Assembly (NCBI RefSeq): GCF_008795955.1
Contig: NZ_VMHN01000007.1
Location: 124,001-188,000 of the forward strand
Length of the DNA: 64,000 bases
Origin: Marinobacter denitrificans
Lineage (GTDB): Bacteria; Pseudomonadota; Gammaproteobacteria; Pseudomonadales; Oleiphilaceae
Direction of reading: 5' to 3'
In this document: piece by piece, positions 38,218-47,617 of the stretch
How the letters are laid out: each line of letters opens with the position of its first letter
How positions within the stretch are numbered: the stretch's first letter is position 1
Notes under the pieces: model-generated
Told to the model about the DNA's origin: nothing
Database searches by the model: none
The model's input: the letters and a program-made list of their open reading frames with translations, nothing else
Program-made: the position numbers and the translations under genes

Positions 38218-40260
38218 GTGAAGACAGTGGTGAGCGTCAGCCAGAGATCATCAGAGTTTGACTATGATCTTGAAACAGAATTTCTAGGGCAGCCTTTCCG
38301 CATTATTCGTATCGGAACGGATGGTGATCTTTCTCGAGGCGAAGCGGTACTGGATTCGGTGAAAACAGAAGCGGACGCTATTGGCCTGAGCGTCATTCAT
38401 GACCAGTACCATGCCGGCCGCGAAATACTGGAACATCCCGATATTACGCGCCTTAAGGCCAGTGTCCTGGATAAGCCGGTTACCACCGGCGCGAAATTGC
38501 GGGGCATCCTGCAGGAGTGGGCTGTCAGACACACCCAGTCCGAGCTTGGTCATTTCTTCGACAATGCCAGGGTGCTGTTCATGAGTGGCCAGGCGGGGTA
38601 TCGCGTAGCCAGGGCCTTATCGGAATACACAGACAACCTGCTGTTTGCAGACCCTTACACGGATTTTGGCGTCCCAAGGCTGTTAACCTCCTTGAGCCAG
38701 CTGGAAACCTATACCGCTCTGAGTGCCCCCATAATGTTCCGGCCGGCAACGGCAAGGGCTGTGGAAGCTATCCTGCATTTGCCGCTGCTCCGCCTCGGTG
38801 AAAAGCTGGTAGCGGGCTCGCTGCGGGAAGCGGTAAAAAACGCCCATGTTATCGTTGCGGCGGTGGATGAACTGGGAGATCTCAGCCAGGAGCAGCTGGA
38901 TGGTAAAACCGTTATAACGTCCCGGGTGGATGACCAGACACTGGACTGGATGCGCTCGCGGCGGGTGGCCATGATGGTGGACTACAGCCCTTGGCTGGAT
39001 GGCCGGCCAGTGGGGGTCAACGTCATGGAAGCGATGATCAGCGCAGCGCTGGCCCGCACCCCGGATCAAATGGGGCCGGATGACTTTCTGGAAGTTATCC
39101 AGACGCTGGGCATCAAACCCCGGATACTCTATCCGGGCGGTTACCGTCGGGTTAACCGGTTTGCCTTTGTGATTCATCCGCTGTCGCAGCAATACCTGAC
39201 CAAAACCCCACCGCTGGACTGGATCGCCAGTGTTTCACCGCCGGTGGTCATGAATATGGTGGAAAAAGCGGTGGCCTACACTCCGCCGTTTATCTATTGC
39301 AAAGTGACAGGGGTGCAGTCACCAACGGGGGACGAAGCCGAAGGCTGGCTCATCACCGTAGGCGGCACACCACGTGAAATCATGGCTCATGGCCCTGAGT
39401 TTACCTATAGCCGGCTGCTGGCGGCTGCGCGGCTGGCCAAAAAGCTTGGTGCCCAGGTCATGGGCCTTGGCGCTTTTACCAAGGTGGTAGGCGACGCAGG
39501 CATTACCGTCGCCAAGCGTGCGCCATTGCCTATCACAACGGGTAACAGCTACTCTGCATCTGGTGCGCTTTGGGCGGCCCATGAGGCGATGAAGAAAATT
39601 GGTCTGGTGGGCATAGGTGCCAGCGGCAAGATGGCGGGCAAAGCCATGGTGGTGGGGGCGACGGGAGCCATAGGTTCGGTTTGCGCGCGCCTGTTGGCCA
39701 AGGCCGTGGATGAAATCTATCTGGCCGCGCCTGAGCCGGCAAAACTCCTGTCCCTGAAAGAGACGATAGAACGGGAGACGGAAGGCGCTATTGTTCACAT
39801 AGCGGGTACGGCTGACCGTGACCTTGAACACATGGACATGATCGTCACTGCCACCTCCGGGGCCGGAAAACGGGTACTGGATATTATGCGGGTAAAGCCC
39901 GGCTGCGTGATCACCGATGTTGCCCGTCCGCTGGACATTTCCCCGGAAGACGTCGCCAAACGGCCGGACGTGATGGTGATTGAGTCAGGAGAAATCGAGC
40001 TGCCCGGGCATGTGACCATGAAGGACATTGGCCTGCCGAAGGGCATTGCCTATGCCTGTCTGGCCGAGACAATCGTGTTGACACTGGAGGGCCGGTTCGA
40101 GAACTTCACCCTGGGCCGGAATATCGAGTGGGAGAAAGTGAGGGAAATCTACAAGCTTGGCTTGAAGCACGGCATGAAGCTGGCGGCAATTTCAGGGGTC
40201 AATGGCGTATTCAGTGAAGAGGATTTCGAACGGGTGAGGGTGTTGGCGAACAGGCAATAA
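38218..40260 (+). CDS. Two-domain dehydrogenase with acyl-ACP-reductase-like C-terminal half
   Basis: A 680-residue soluble protein. The C-terminal half (about 330-680) resembles cyanobacterial long-chain acyl-ACP reductase: PPFIYCKVTGVQSPTG, LGAFTKVVGD, TTGNSYSA, the Rossmann motif VVGATGAIGSV, then IESGEIELPGH and IAYACLAETIVLTLEGRFENFTLGRN. C614 in YACLAET occupies the position of the acyl-binding cysteine of the cyanobacterial enzyme. The N-terminal 300 residues have no match that I recognise. It may therefore reduce an acyl-ACP or acyl-CoA to aldehyde, but this has not been shown for such long forms. GTG start with AGGGAAG upstream; an EEP gene follows 16 bases later. Confidence 0.7.
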   Translation: MKTVVSVSQRSSEFDYDLETEFLGQPFRIIRIGTDGDLSRGEAVLDSVKTEADAIGLSVIHDQYHAGREILEHPDITRLKASVLDKPVTTGAKLRGILQEWAVRHTQSELGHFFDNARVLFMSGQAGYRVARALSEYTDNLLFADPYTDFGVPRLLTSLSQLETYTALSAPIMFRPATARAVEAILHLPLLRLGEKLVAGSLREAVKNAHVIVAAVDELGDLSQEQLDGKTVITSRVDDQTLDWMRSRRVAMMVDYSPWLDGRPVGVNVMEAMISAALARTPDQMGPDDFLEVIQTLGIKPRILYPGGYRRVNRFAFVIHPLSQQYLTKTPPLDWIASVSPPVVMNMVEKAVAYTPPFIYCKVTGVQSPTGDEAEGWLITVGGTPREIMAHGPEFTYSRLLAAARLAKKLGAQVMGLGAFTKVVGDAGITVAKRAPLPITTGNSYSASGALWAAHEAMKKIGLVGIGASGKMAGKAMVVGATGAIGSVCARLLAKAVDEIYLAAPEPAKLLSLKETIERETEGAIVHIAGTADRDLEHMDMIVTATSGAGKRVLDIMRVKPGCVITDVARPLDISPEDVAKRPDVMVIESGEIELPGHVTMKDIGLPKGIAYACLAETIVLTLEGRFENFTLGRNIEWEKVREIYKLGLKHGMKLAAISGVNGVFSEEDFERVRVLANRQ

Positions 40261-40276
40261 TGGCCAGGAGGCTTAT

Positions 40277-41344
40277 TTGATAACCTACACACTGTTGATT
40301 GTGGCGCTGGTGCTTCTTGCAGTCACAGTACTCGGGAAAGTGCGGCTTCACGACTGGTGGATACGTGCCTGTGAGTTTCCAAGGGTACAGATCGTCGTGT
40401 TGGCCGTGATCACGGCTGTCGCGACGCTGTTCGTCGGGCAGGGCGAACTGCAGATCTGGATTCTCGCGCTGTGTTCCATAGTACTGGTGTTGCAATCCTA
40501 CCGTATATTGCCATGGACACGGCTATGGCCCCTGCAGGTCCAGACGGCGGAGCCTGGCAACGCAGACCGTTGCGTTACCTTGATGGTTGCCAATGTTCTC
40601 ACCCCCAACCGCAATAGCGAAGGGCTGATCCGCCAGGTACGGGACCGGCAGCCTGATGTACTGCTGACCCTGGAATCGGACCAATGGTGGGGGGATCAAC
40701 TGGACGAAGCTTTCGGAGACTGGCCTACCATTATTCGTATACCTATGGACAATCTCTACGGTATGCACCTTTACTCTCGTCTGCCTCTGGAAGACGCTGA
40801 GGTGAAATACCTGATTCAGGACGATATCCCCTCCATCCATGGCTGGCTGAAATTGCCCAGTGGCGACCGTATCCGCCTACACGCCCTCCACCCGCGCCCA
40901 CCGGCCCCCAGTGAAAGCGAGGAATCGCTCTGGCGCGACGCGGAACTGCTGTTGGTGGGAAAAGAGGTCGCACAAGGGGGGTATCCAGCCATAGTCGCCG
41001 GTGATCTGAATGATGTTGCCTGGTCCAGAACCACACGGCTGTTCTGCCGTGTCAGCGGCATGCTGGATCCGCGTCGTGGCCGGGGCACATTCAGTACCTT
41101 CCATGCAGAAAGGTGGTACCTGCGCTGGCCGCTGGATCATGTGTTTATCACCGAGCACTTCACCCTGAAGAATATTCGCCGTCTCAAAGCTTTCGGCTCC
41201 GATCACTTTCCCATACTGGTAACCCTCTGTTTTCGTCCCTCACGCAAGGACGAGCACGAAGCACCGGAGGCCGACAAGGAAGAGGAGCAGGAAGCCAGGG
41301 AAAACATCCGCGAAGGGAAGGAGCGAGAGCAGGGCGACAGCTGA
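40277..41344 (+). CDS. Membrane-anchored endonuclease/exonuclease/phosphatase family protein
   Basis: A 355-residue protein with three N-terminal membrane helices (about 2-18, 40-55, 58-75) and an EEP domain: MVANVLTPN (metal Asn), LTLESD (metal Glu), VAGDLNDVAWS (catalytic Asp-Leu-Asn) and a final GSDHFPIL (Asp-His). It belongs to the DNase I-like fold; nucleic acid, phosphoinositide or sphingolipid cleavage cannot be told apart. The C-terminal 40 residues are highly charged. The start appears to be TTG at 40277, five bases after AGGAGG. Sixteen bases separate it from the reductase-like gene. Confidence 0.8.
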   Translation: MITYTLLIVALVLLAVTVLGKVRLHDWWIRACEFPRVQIVVLAVITAVATLFVGQGELQIWILALCSIVLVLQSYRILPWTRLWPLQVQTAEPGNADRCVTLMVANVLTPNRNSEGLIRQVRDRQPDVLLTLESDQWWGDQLDEAFGDWPTIIRIPMDNLYGMHLYSRLPLEDAEVKYLIQDDIPSIHGWLKLPSGDRIRLHALHPRPPAPSESEESLWRDAELLLVGKEVAQGGYPAIVAGDLNDVAWSRTTRLFCRVSGMLDPRRGRGTFSTFHAERWYLRWPLDHVFITEHFTLKNIRRLKAFGSDHFPILVTLCFRPSRKDEHEAPEADKEEEQEARENIREGKEREQGDS

Positions 41345-41354
41345 GCCGTCCCCC

Positions 41355-42320
41355 TTACAGCCCCTGGGCACCCCTGCGCAGCCAGTCATGGACAAAAGAC
41401 AGTTTGTGCCGTGCAAAGTCGGATAGCACGAATGGGTAAAGGTCCTCCAGGCCCATGGACCTGTTCACGTGGTTCACCCCCACGGCGATCGAGGCGGCGA
41501 TATGAATCAGCCGTTGCGCGTCCGGCTCGGAATACGGATCCCAGTTCGGGCCCGGAACGTGCGGTGAGGTCAGGCCTCCGGCCACAAAGCTGTCAGTAAG
41601 GTCCGTCAGGTGCAGCAGGTGGGCAGCGGTCTCGGCCCAGTCCTCGTGGGGATGGGCCGAGGCGTAACTGGTCAGGTAATACTGTTTCCAGTCTGCTGGC
41701 GGGCCATTTTCATAGTGGTGCTGGAGCGCCCCCGGATAGCTGATGCGCTCATCACCGAACATGGCCCGGAACGCCTCGAGGAAGTCCTCACGCAGGCTCA
41801 GACGCCACCAGAGCATGTGGGCTATCTCGTGGCGCATGTGGCCAATCATGGTCCGGAAGGGCTCCTCCAGTGCTTCCCGGCGGGTTGTGCGCAGTACCGG
41901 GTCAGCTTCTGCCACACTGATAGTAACTACGCCCTGGGCATGGCCCATGGGAACAGGCGTAGGACCCTCTGCGAGCATGTGGAAAACCGGCCGTGCGCCG
42001 GGGTCTTCCGGGCGGAACCAGTGCCAGCGGCCCAGGTTATCGAGCACCCAGCGTTTGGCCGCCTCGGTGTGCGCCCAGTTGGGCATCGCATTCTGAATCG
42101 ACGGATCCGGCGCCAGCGCCGTCATGGCACAGGCACGACAGAAGGCACCTTGCTCCGGTGCAATCCAGTTGCAGCCAATGACATTCCGGTTGGCGCAGAA
42201 CGGCGGCATGGGCAGGAAGGCCCGCGCCTGTGGATCGTAAGCGACGGGGGTTCCGTCCGCAGTGGCAAGATTATCGAACCAGAGGGAGCCGGAACCGACA
42301 GGGTTGGCGAAAACGCGCAT
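41355..42320 (-). CDS. Putative zinc-binding metallopeptidase (Peptidase_Mx/DUF2248 type)
   Basis: A 321-residue protein with the gluzincin-type motif HEIAH (H164, E165, H168) and a downstream HEDWAETAAH. The N-terminal region has cysteines C42, C50, C61 and C64 that could bind zinc. In the family as I recall it, an additional CxCG...CxxCG ribbon comes first; here those positions read ANPVGSG and LATADG, so the first ribbon seems lost. No signal peptide. Substrate unknown. Convergent with the EEP gene, 10 bases away. Confidence 0.82.
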   Translation of the reverse strand: MRVFANPVGSGSLWFDNLATADGTPVAYDPQARAFLPMPPFCANRNVIGCNWIAPEQGAFCRACAMTALAPDPSIQNAMPNWAHTEAAKRWVLDNLGRWHWFRPEDPGARPVFHMLAEGPTPVPMGHAQGVVTISVAEADPVLRTTRREALEEPFRTMIGHMRHEIAHMLWWRLSLREDFLEAFRAMFGDERISYPGALQHHYENGPPADWKQYYLTSYASAHPHEDWAETAAHLLHLTDLTDSFVAGGLTSPHVPGPNWDPYSEPDAQRLIHIAASIAVGVNHVNRSMGLEDLYPFVLSDFARHKLSFVHDWLRRGAQGL

Positions 42321-42383
42321 AAATAGAGTCTTCCAGCTGAATGAACTTCGAGTATAGGAACCCGCAGCGCTCAGTGTCCAATC

Positions 42384-43676
42384 TCAGCGGACGGATCTTC
42401 GCGACCGCCAGAAGCGGGAAATGGCGGGCTTTACGCTTACGCCGTGAACCACTATCGACAAAGCCACCACCACAAGCGTCAGATGAACCAGTTCCAGTGC
42501 GATTTCCTCTGGCAGACCATGCTGAACGGCGTACATCAGGTAATAGAGCGAGCCGATACCGCGCACCCCGAACCAGCCTGCAAGGTTGCGCATGCGCATG
42601 GGAGCGTTGGTTCCGAGCAAGCCAAGGTGAACGCTGATGGGGCGCGCCACAAAGAACACGAATGCCGCAAATCCGACGGCACGCCAGCTCCATGAATCCC
42701 AGAAAAGCGAGCCGCCAATCAGCAATACCAACACGATCTCGGCCAGCCTTTCCAGGTGTTCGTTGAACACGAGGGAGCTCTGATGCACATGGGCAATAGC
42801 CTCGGGTTCCGCGCCTGGTCGCGTTTCTCCGGAGGTTGGGTCCGAATACTGTTGCATGAGCCCCGCCAGTTTCAATTCAGTATGCCGTAGTGCCACCGCT
42901 GCGCTGAACACCGCCAGAAACCCCCAGGCATTGACCAGAAGGCTGATGCCATAGGCGAAGGCAATCAGCCCCAGGCCCAGGAAGGTTTCAAGGAACTCGG
43001 GGGTGGTGAATGAGGTGCGCAGCCTCTGCACCAGCCAGCCAACGGCATAGCCTGCCAGTACTCCGATACCAACACCCGCGCCGGTGGCCCAGGCCACATC
43101 AATGGCCAGCCAGCGCCAGCCGTTATCGCCAAGATCGTGCAATCCCAGCAGGCCGAGTCCCAGCATGATAAACGGGAAGGCGCTGCCATCGTTTATTCCG
43201 GCCTCACAGGTCAGTGCAAACCTGAGGCGGTCCGGGTCATCGGCATGGCGAACCTGTACTTCCGTGGCAAGCACAGGGTCTGTCGGGGCCACCACGGCGC
43301 CGAGCAGTACCGCGGCACCCAGTGGCAGCGCTAGCCAGTAGTACCCAAACAGCGCCACCAGGCCAACGGTCAGCGTCATCGATATAACGGCAAGTTGCAG
43401 AGGATTGCGCCAGCGCTTCAGGGTGACCGGTGCGGGCATCTTAACCCCGGCACAGTAAAGCGAAATCAGCACTGCAATTTCTGTCAGCAGCTCCATCAGT
43501 GCTGACTCTTCCAGCGGATTGAAATGAAACAGGCCAAAACCCATCGGTCCGACGATGAAACCGATAAAAAGGTACACAATGGCGGACGTCGCGGGGACGG
43601 TCTTGATATACGAGGCGGTAAAGCCCACCACCAGCAGTAGTGAGCCAAGTAATATAAACCAGGTAGCAGTGGTCAT
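42384..43676 (-). CDS. Cation:proton antiporter, CPA1 type
   Basis: A 430-residue inner-membrane antiporter with about 12 helices. The motif GAVVAPTDPVLATEV and the central Asn-Asp of EAGINDGSAFP are those of electroneutral CPA1 (NhaP-like) exchangers. It expels Na+ or K+ in exchange for protons. One of three such antiporters in 14 kb of this window. Confidence 0.9.
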   Translation of the reverse strand: MTTATWFILLGSLLLVVGFTASYIKTVPATSAIVYLFIGFIVGPMGFGLFHFNPLEESALMELLTEIAVLISLYCAGVKMPAPVTLKRWRNPLQLAVISMTLTVGLVALFGYYWLALPLGAAVLLGAVVAPTDPVLATEVQVRHADDPDRLRFALTCEAGINDGSAFPFIMLGLGLLGLHDLGDNGWRWLAIDVAWATGAGVGIGVLAGYAVGWLVQRLRTSFTTPEFLETFLGLGLIAFAYGISLLVNAWGFLAVFSAAVALRHTELKLAGLMQQYSDPTSGETRPGAEPEAIAHVHQSSLVFNEHLERLAEIVLVLLIGGSLFWDSWSWRAVGFAAFVFFVARPISVHLGLLGTNAPMRMRNLAGWFGVRGIGSLYYLMYAVQHGLPEEIALELVHLTLVVVALSIVVHGVSVKPAISRFWRSRRSVR

Positions 43677-43847
43677 CGAAAGCTCATCGCAGAGTGTTGT
43701 TACGCCGGTAGCCTTGCAGGGCTATTCGGTGTACACGGTGCACTCTTCAATACCTCTTTGCCACCCCGTGAGGATTAAATCGCAGTAAAGGCGCATTCGT
43801 TGGCTGGGGCGGTCCCTGGCTGCATCGGCTGCCCGTGCGTTGCGGAG

Positions 43848-44369
43848 TTATTCCACCGTAACAGTGATCTTTTCCGACATGACGGGAGGCTCATGGGGTA
43901 CGTGCAGATGATCCCCCAACAGCAATTGCAGGGTGTGTTCCCCGGGTTCCAGCTCCAGCTCGGTACTGGTCTGGCCGCCACCAAAGTGAATAACCTGGTC
44001 CGTTGACGGCAGTGGTGCATCCATAGGCGGCAGCTCATCCAGATCGACCAGCAAATGGTGGTGGCCGGTATTCTCACGGTCGGTTCCCGCCTTGGCAACT
44101 TCCATACCTTCTATGGCGAATTCTACGGTCACCGGACTGGTAACTGAGGCGCCATCTTCCGGGGTCAGTATGGTCACTTCTGCTTCTGGTGGCGCGCTGG
44201 TGCGCTCACTGGAGGTATCTTCAGTGGCGCCCTCCCTTTCTTCCGTGGTCGCCTCCTCCTGCGCAATGGGCTCTTCATCCTCACTTTCACCGCTATCGGA
44301 ACAACCTTGCAGAAGAAGGCCGGCGGTAAACAAAACGCTGATTAACGAGAACTTTGATGGGGCATGCAT
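43848..44369 (-). CDS. DUF4399 lipoprotein
   Basis: A 173-residue lipoprotein with lipobox LLQGC (Cys23), a long acidic, Thr/Ser/Glu-rich linker (about 25-65) and a C-terminal beta-sandwich domain with GHHHLLVDLDELP, HFGGGQT and LLGDHLHVPH, rich in histidine. This is the DUF4399 domain; metal binding by the histidines is possible but unproven. The 43677-43847 gap before it contains no gene. Confidence 0.83.
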   Translation of the reverse strand: MHAPSKFSLISVLFTAGLLLQGCSDSGESEDEEPIAQEEATTEEREGATEDTSSERTSAPPEAEVTILTPEDGASVTSPVTVEFAIEGMEVAKAGTDRENTGHHHLLVDLDELPPMDAPLPSTDQVIHFGGGQTSTELELEPGEHTLQLLLGDHLHVPHEPPVMSEKITVTVE

Positions 44370-44458
44370 GGCGAAACCCTCCTTGTGCCATGGGCGTTGA
44401 ATTCATCAAAATAACAGAAACCTGATGATGAAAAACTGCACAGTCCGGCGGCAGGTTT

Positions 44459-44941
44459 TTAGTCCGGCAGGTGTGTCAGTGGTAGCGGCGAGAGAGGTTT
44501 AACGGTCTGAATCGCAAAGTTACTGCGAATGTCCCTGATGCCCGGTATCTTGAGTAACGTCCTGGTTAGGAAGTTTTCGTAGGATCGGAGATCCGGAACG
44601 ACCACCTGCAGCAGGAAATCGGACTCACCGGAAACAAGGTGGGCCATCACCACTTCCGGTAAATCGCTGACCGCCTCGCGAAAGGTCTCCGCCTCTTTCT
44701 CACGATGTCGCTCCACTTTGATGCCTACGAACACCGTAAGCCCCAGACCGGCTTGCTCCTGATCCAGAATCGCACTGTACCCCTTGATGACTCCGGATTC
44801 CTCAAGCTGACGGACCCTGCGTGAACAGGGGGAAGGGGACAAGCCGATGTCCGCAGCCAGATCGATATTGGGCAAGCGGCCGTTCCTCTGTAGCGCCTCC
44901 AGAATTCTCCGGTCGAATCGGTCTAACTTGTGTTTTGGCAT
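44459..44941 (-). CDS. Lrp/AsnC-family transcriptional regulator
   Basis: A 160-residue regulator with N-terminal winged helix (LDRFDRRILEALQRNGRLP, recognition helix SPSPCSRRVRQLEESGVI) and a C-terminal RAM ligand-binding domain (about 70-150, HLVSGESDFLLQVVVPD). Such proteins form octamers and sense amino acids. It is divergent from a LysE-type amino-acid exporter, a usual regulator-target pairing. Confidence 0.93.
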   Translation of the reverse strand: MPKHKLDRFDRRILEALQRNGRLPNIDLAADIGLSPSPCSRRVRQLEESGVIKGYSAILDQEQAGLGLTVFVGIKVERHREKEAETFREAVSDLPEVVMAHLVSGESDFLLQVVVPDLRSYENFLTRTLLKIPGIRDIRSNFAIQTVKPLSPLPLTHLPD

Positions 44942-45073
44942 GATTAACTTATAAATCGCCTGAAATTGGTTTTGGATACCAAATTTAAAGCATCCATTGG
45001 CTCACAAAGCAACCCTTCGCTACCAGGGCAGCGGTATACTCAAGGTGTTTATTCCCGCGAGAGCAATGCTGAA

Positions 45074-45700
45074 GTGACTGAGCTTCTTTTGTTTTTTTTG
45101 GCCCTTGTAGCGATATATCTCGCGCCGGGGCCAGACATGATTCTTATTCTGGGCACGACTGTCAGCCAGGGGGTAAGATCCGCCATTGCCACTGCGGTGG
45201 GCCTCGCCGTGGCCAGATCCCTCCACGTTTTGCTGGCAGCCGTGGGGCTCGCTGCGCTTTTCGAATCACAACCCTGGGCTTACCATACCGTTCGCTTGTC
45301 GGGAGCTGCCTATCTGATCTACCTGGGCTGGCAGTTTTTTCGTAAGGCCGGCGATTTGCCTGCTCAAAGCACCGGGGCAACGGTCGGCTCGGTGAGCCGC
45401 GGTTATCTGCCTGCCTTACACCGAGGCCTGGCCACCAATCTGCTCAATCCAAAATCCCTGATTTTCTGCTCGGTGCTGCTTCCCCAGTTCATCAACCCGG
45501 AACTTTCCGGAGTGGCAAGCCAATTTGCCATTCTGGCGTTGGTACTGGTATTAACCGGTTTTGCTTTCGATATTGGTTACGCGCTCATGGGCCGCTGGTT
45601 ATGGGCCCTCCCTGCGGAAAATTCCAGGTACCAGAGGGCCCAGAACAACCTCTTTGCGTTGCTGATGATGGGCATCGGTCTGAAGGTTGCCTTTTCCTAA
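45074..45700 (+). CDS. LysE/RhtB-family amino-acid exporter
   Basis: A 208-residue membrane protein with six helices and the family N terminus LLLFFLALVAIYLAPGPDMILILG, then GYLPALHRGLATNLLNPKSLIF. It exports an amino acid or analogue. The start is taken as GTG 45074, which gives the normal length; upstream in-frame codons to 44966 are polar and atypical. TATACT at 45042-45047 may be its -10. The stop overlaps that of the convergent racemase. Confidence 0.87.
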   Translation: MTELLLFFLALVAIYLAPGPDMILILGTTVSQGVRSAIATAVGLAVARSLHVLLAAVGLAALFESQPWAYHTVRLSGAAYLIYLGWQFFRKAGDLPAQSTGATVGSVSRGYLPALHRGLATNLLNPKSLIFCSVLLPQFINPELSGVASQFAILALVLVLTGFAFDIGYALMGRWLWALPAENSRYQRAQNNLFALLMMGIGLKVAFS

Positions 45701-46401
45701 GCGTACGGGGGCCCAGCAAGAGCCTGCTCAACCGCCTGTGCAGCATGAATTTCAGTTGTGTCATAAAGCGGAACGCGCGTATCGGCCTGCCGGATCAGCA
45801 GGCCGATTTCGGTACAGCCAAGAATAACGGCCTGTGCGCCGCGCTCCGCCAGTGAGGCGACAATGTCGAGATACGCCTCGCGGGACAACGGATTGATTTC
45901 ACCCTGGCAAAGTTCCTCGTAGATAACCTGATGAACCGTGTTTCGCTGGGCGTCATCCGGAACAAGCACTTCAATGTCTGCGGCTTCCAGGCGGTTGCGG
46001 TAAAACGCCTGCTCCATGGTGAAACGCGTGCCCAGAAGCCCCACGCGGGTGATGCCGTCTTGGGCGAGCACCCTGGAAGTCGCATCGGCAATATGGAGCA
46101 GGGGAATATCAATGGCCTGTTCAATCTCCGGCGCCACTTTGTGCATGGTGTTGGTGCCAATCACCAGGAAGCCCGCCCCCGCATTCTGAAGCGACTGAGC
46201 GGCCCGGGAGAGGATTCGGGCTGTTTCCGCCCAGTCTCCCTTATGTTGAAGCGCCTCAATCTCGGCAAAATCGACACTGAAAAGCACCAGTTTTGCGGAA
46301 TGCAGGCCGCCAAGTCGCGTCTTTACACCCTCATTGATCAATCGGTAATAGGTTTGGGTGGATTCCCAGCTCATGCCGCCAAGAAGGCCAATCGTTTTCA
46401 T
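45697..46401 (-). CDS. Aspartate/glutamate racemase family protein (YgeA-like)
   Basis: A 234-residue cofactor-independent racemase closely similar to E. coli YgeA (MKTIGLLGGMSWEST, RLGGLHSA, TNTMHKVA, HIADATSR, GCTEIG). The first active-site position is T83 in IGTNTMH and the second is C196, the Thr/Cys arrangement described for E. coli L-aspartate/glutamate-specific racemase rather than the Cys/Cys pair of PLP-independent aspartate racemases. It starts 16 bases after the antiporter gene, in an SDR-antiporter-racemase operon. Confidence 0.88.
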   Translation of the reverse strand: MKTIGLLGGMSWESTQTYYRLINEGVKTRLGGLHSAKLVLFSVDFAEIEALQHKGDWAETARILSRAAQSLQNAGAGFLVIGTNTMHKVAPEIEQAIDIPLLHIADATSRVLAQDGITRVGLLGTRFTMEQAFYRNRLEAADIEVLVPDDAQRNTVHQVIYEELCQGEINPLSREAYLDIVASLAERGAQAVILGCTEIGLLIRQADTRVPLYDTTEIHAAQAVEQALAGPPYA

Positions 46402-46417
46402 AAGAATCTCCTTTTCT

Positions 46418-47617
46418 TCAATGCAGAACCCGCTTCACCAGCACCGGGCCGATCAGCTCGAAAATAATGGTTGAGGCAACCACCACCGGCAGAATGGTGT
46501 TGCTGAATTCCGGAAATCGTTCCGCTGCCAGCAATGCCATACCAATCGCCACACCTGCCTGAGGGGTCAGCGCCAGGCCAATATTCCGGGGCAGCGACTC
46601 GTGCCTGGCCCGGCTGACTGTCACTGCAAGATGGCCGCCTAACACCCGGCCGGCCAGTCGTAGTGAAAGGTAGGCGATGGTCAGCAGTATCGCATCATCC
46701 ACCTTGTACAGATCAATACTTGCTCCGGAAAGCACAAAGAAGAACACCAGGAACGGCCATTCAATGTGCTCAATCTCCCGGAACGAGCGGGTATGGTGAT
46801 GGGACAGGTTGGCGACCAGGCTACCGGCGACCATGGACGCCAGCAAAGCAGACACACCCAGTAATGAGGACAGCCCGGTGAGTAACAGGATTATTGCGAT
46901 TGCTTCTACCTGAGTGGGCTCTCCGGGCCTGAGGCGCCCGGTCAGCCAGGCCGCTGGCAGGCCAATAGCTGTCCCTATCACTATGGCCCCGCCCATTTCC
47001 CAGAAGGCATGCAGCAAGGCCTGTTGACCGTCACCGCCAACCAGCCAGCCGAGAACAGCCATACTCAGCCCGAAAACAACGATGCCCCAGCCATCATCAA
47101 TAGCGACAATCCCCAGCAGTATCCTGGGTAACAGGCCTGATTTGCCGTTCTCACGAACCGATTCACTGACGGCGGCCGGGTCGGTCGCTACTGAAATGGC
47201 TGCCAGCGATACTGCAACCACAAGGGGAAACCCCAGAACAAGCAGGCCACCGCCAACCACCAGGCCCCCACCGATTATCACGAACAGTGAAATGATCAGA
47301 ATCAACGGCCCGGTATTGCGTAGCCGGTCCAGCTTCAATTCGCTACCCAGCAGAAAAGCCACCATCACCAGCGCTACCTGTATCAGGGGCTCACTCAGCC
47401 CGCCCAGCAAATCACCGTTCTGATTGCCAATCCACACTTGCTGCACGAAAGCGATACCAATGCCCACCAACATAAGAATGGAGATGCGGGGCACCCTGGT
47501 ACGACGAGCAATGGTATCGGCGAAAATGCTGGCGGACAGAATGGCGCCCAACAGGATAATGCTGATGGTAGCTTGGGTTGATTCGATGGGCAGCCAGGCG
47601 GGAAGGGATCCCATCAT
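46418..47617 (-). CDS. Cation:proton antiporter, CPA2 type
   Basis: A 399-residue antiporter with about 12 helices, SVATDPAAVSESV and an Asp-Asp pair in VAIDDGWGIVV. The Asp-Asp motif suggests an electrogenic exchanger, unlike the Asn-Asp proteins at 42384 and 54925. Lacks the C-terminal TrkA-N domain of full-length KefB/C. The start ATGATG overlaps the SDR stop. Confidence 0.9.
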   Translation of the reverse strand: MMGSLPAWLPIESTQATISIILLGAILSASIFADTIARRTRVPRISILMLVGIGIAFVQQVWIGNQNGDLLGGLSEPLIQVALVMVAFLLGSELKLDRLRNTGPLILIISLFVIIGGGLVVGGGLLVLGFPLVVAVSLAAISVATDPAAVSESVRENGKSGLLPRILLGIVAIDDGWGIVVFGLSMAVLGWLVGGDGQQALLHAFWEMGGAIVIGTAIGLPAAWLTGRLRPGEPTQVEAIAIILLLTGLSSLLGVSALLASMVAGSLVANLSHHHTRSFREIEHIEWPFLVFFFVLSGASIDLYKVDDAILLTIAYLSLRLAGRVLGGHLAVTVSRARHESLPRNIGLALTPQAGVAIGMALLAAERFPEFSNTILPVVVASTIIFELIGPVLVKRVLH

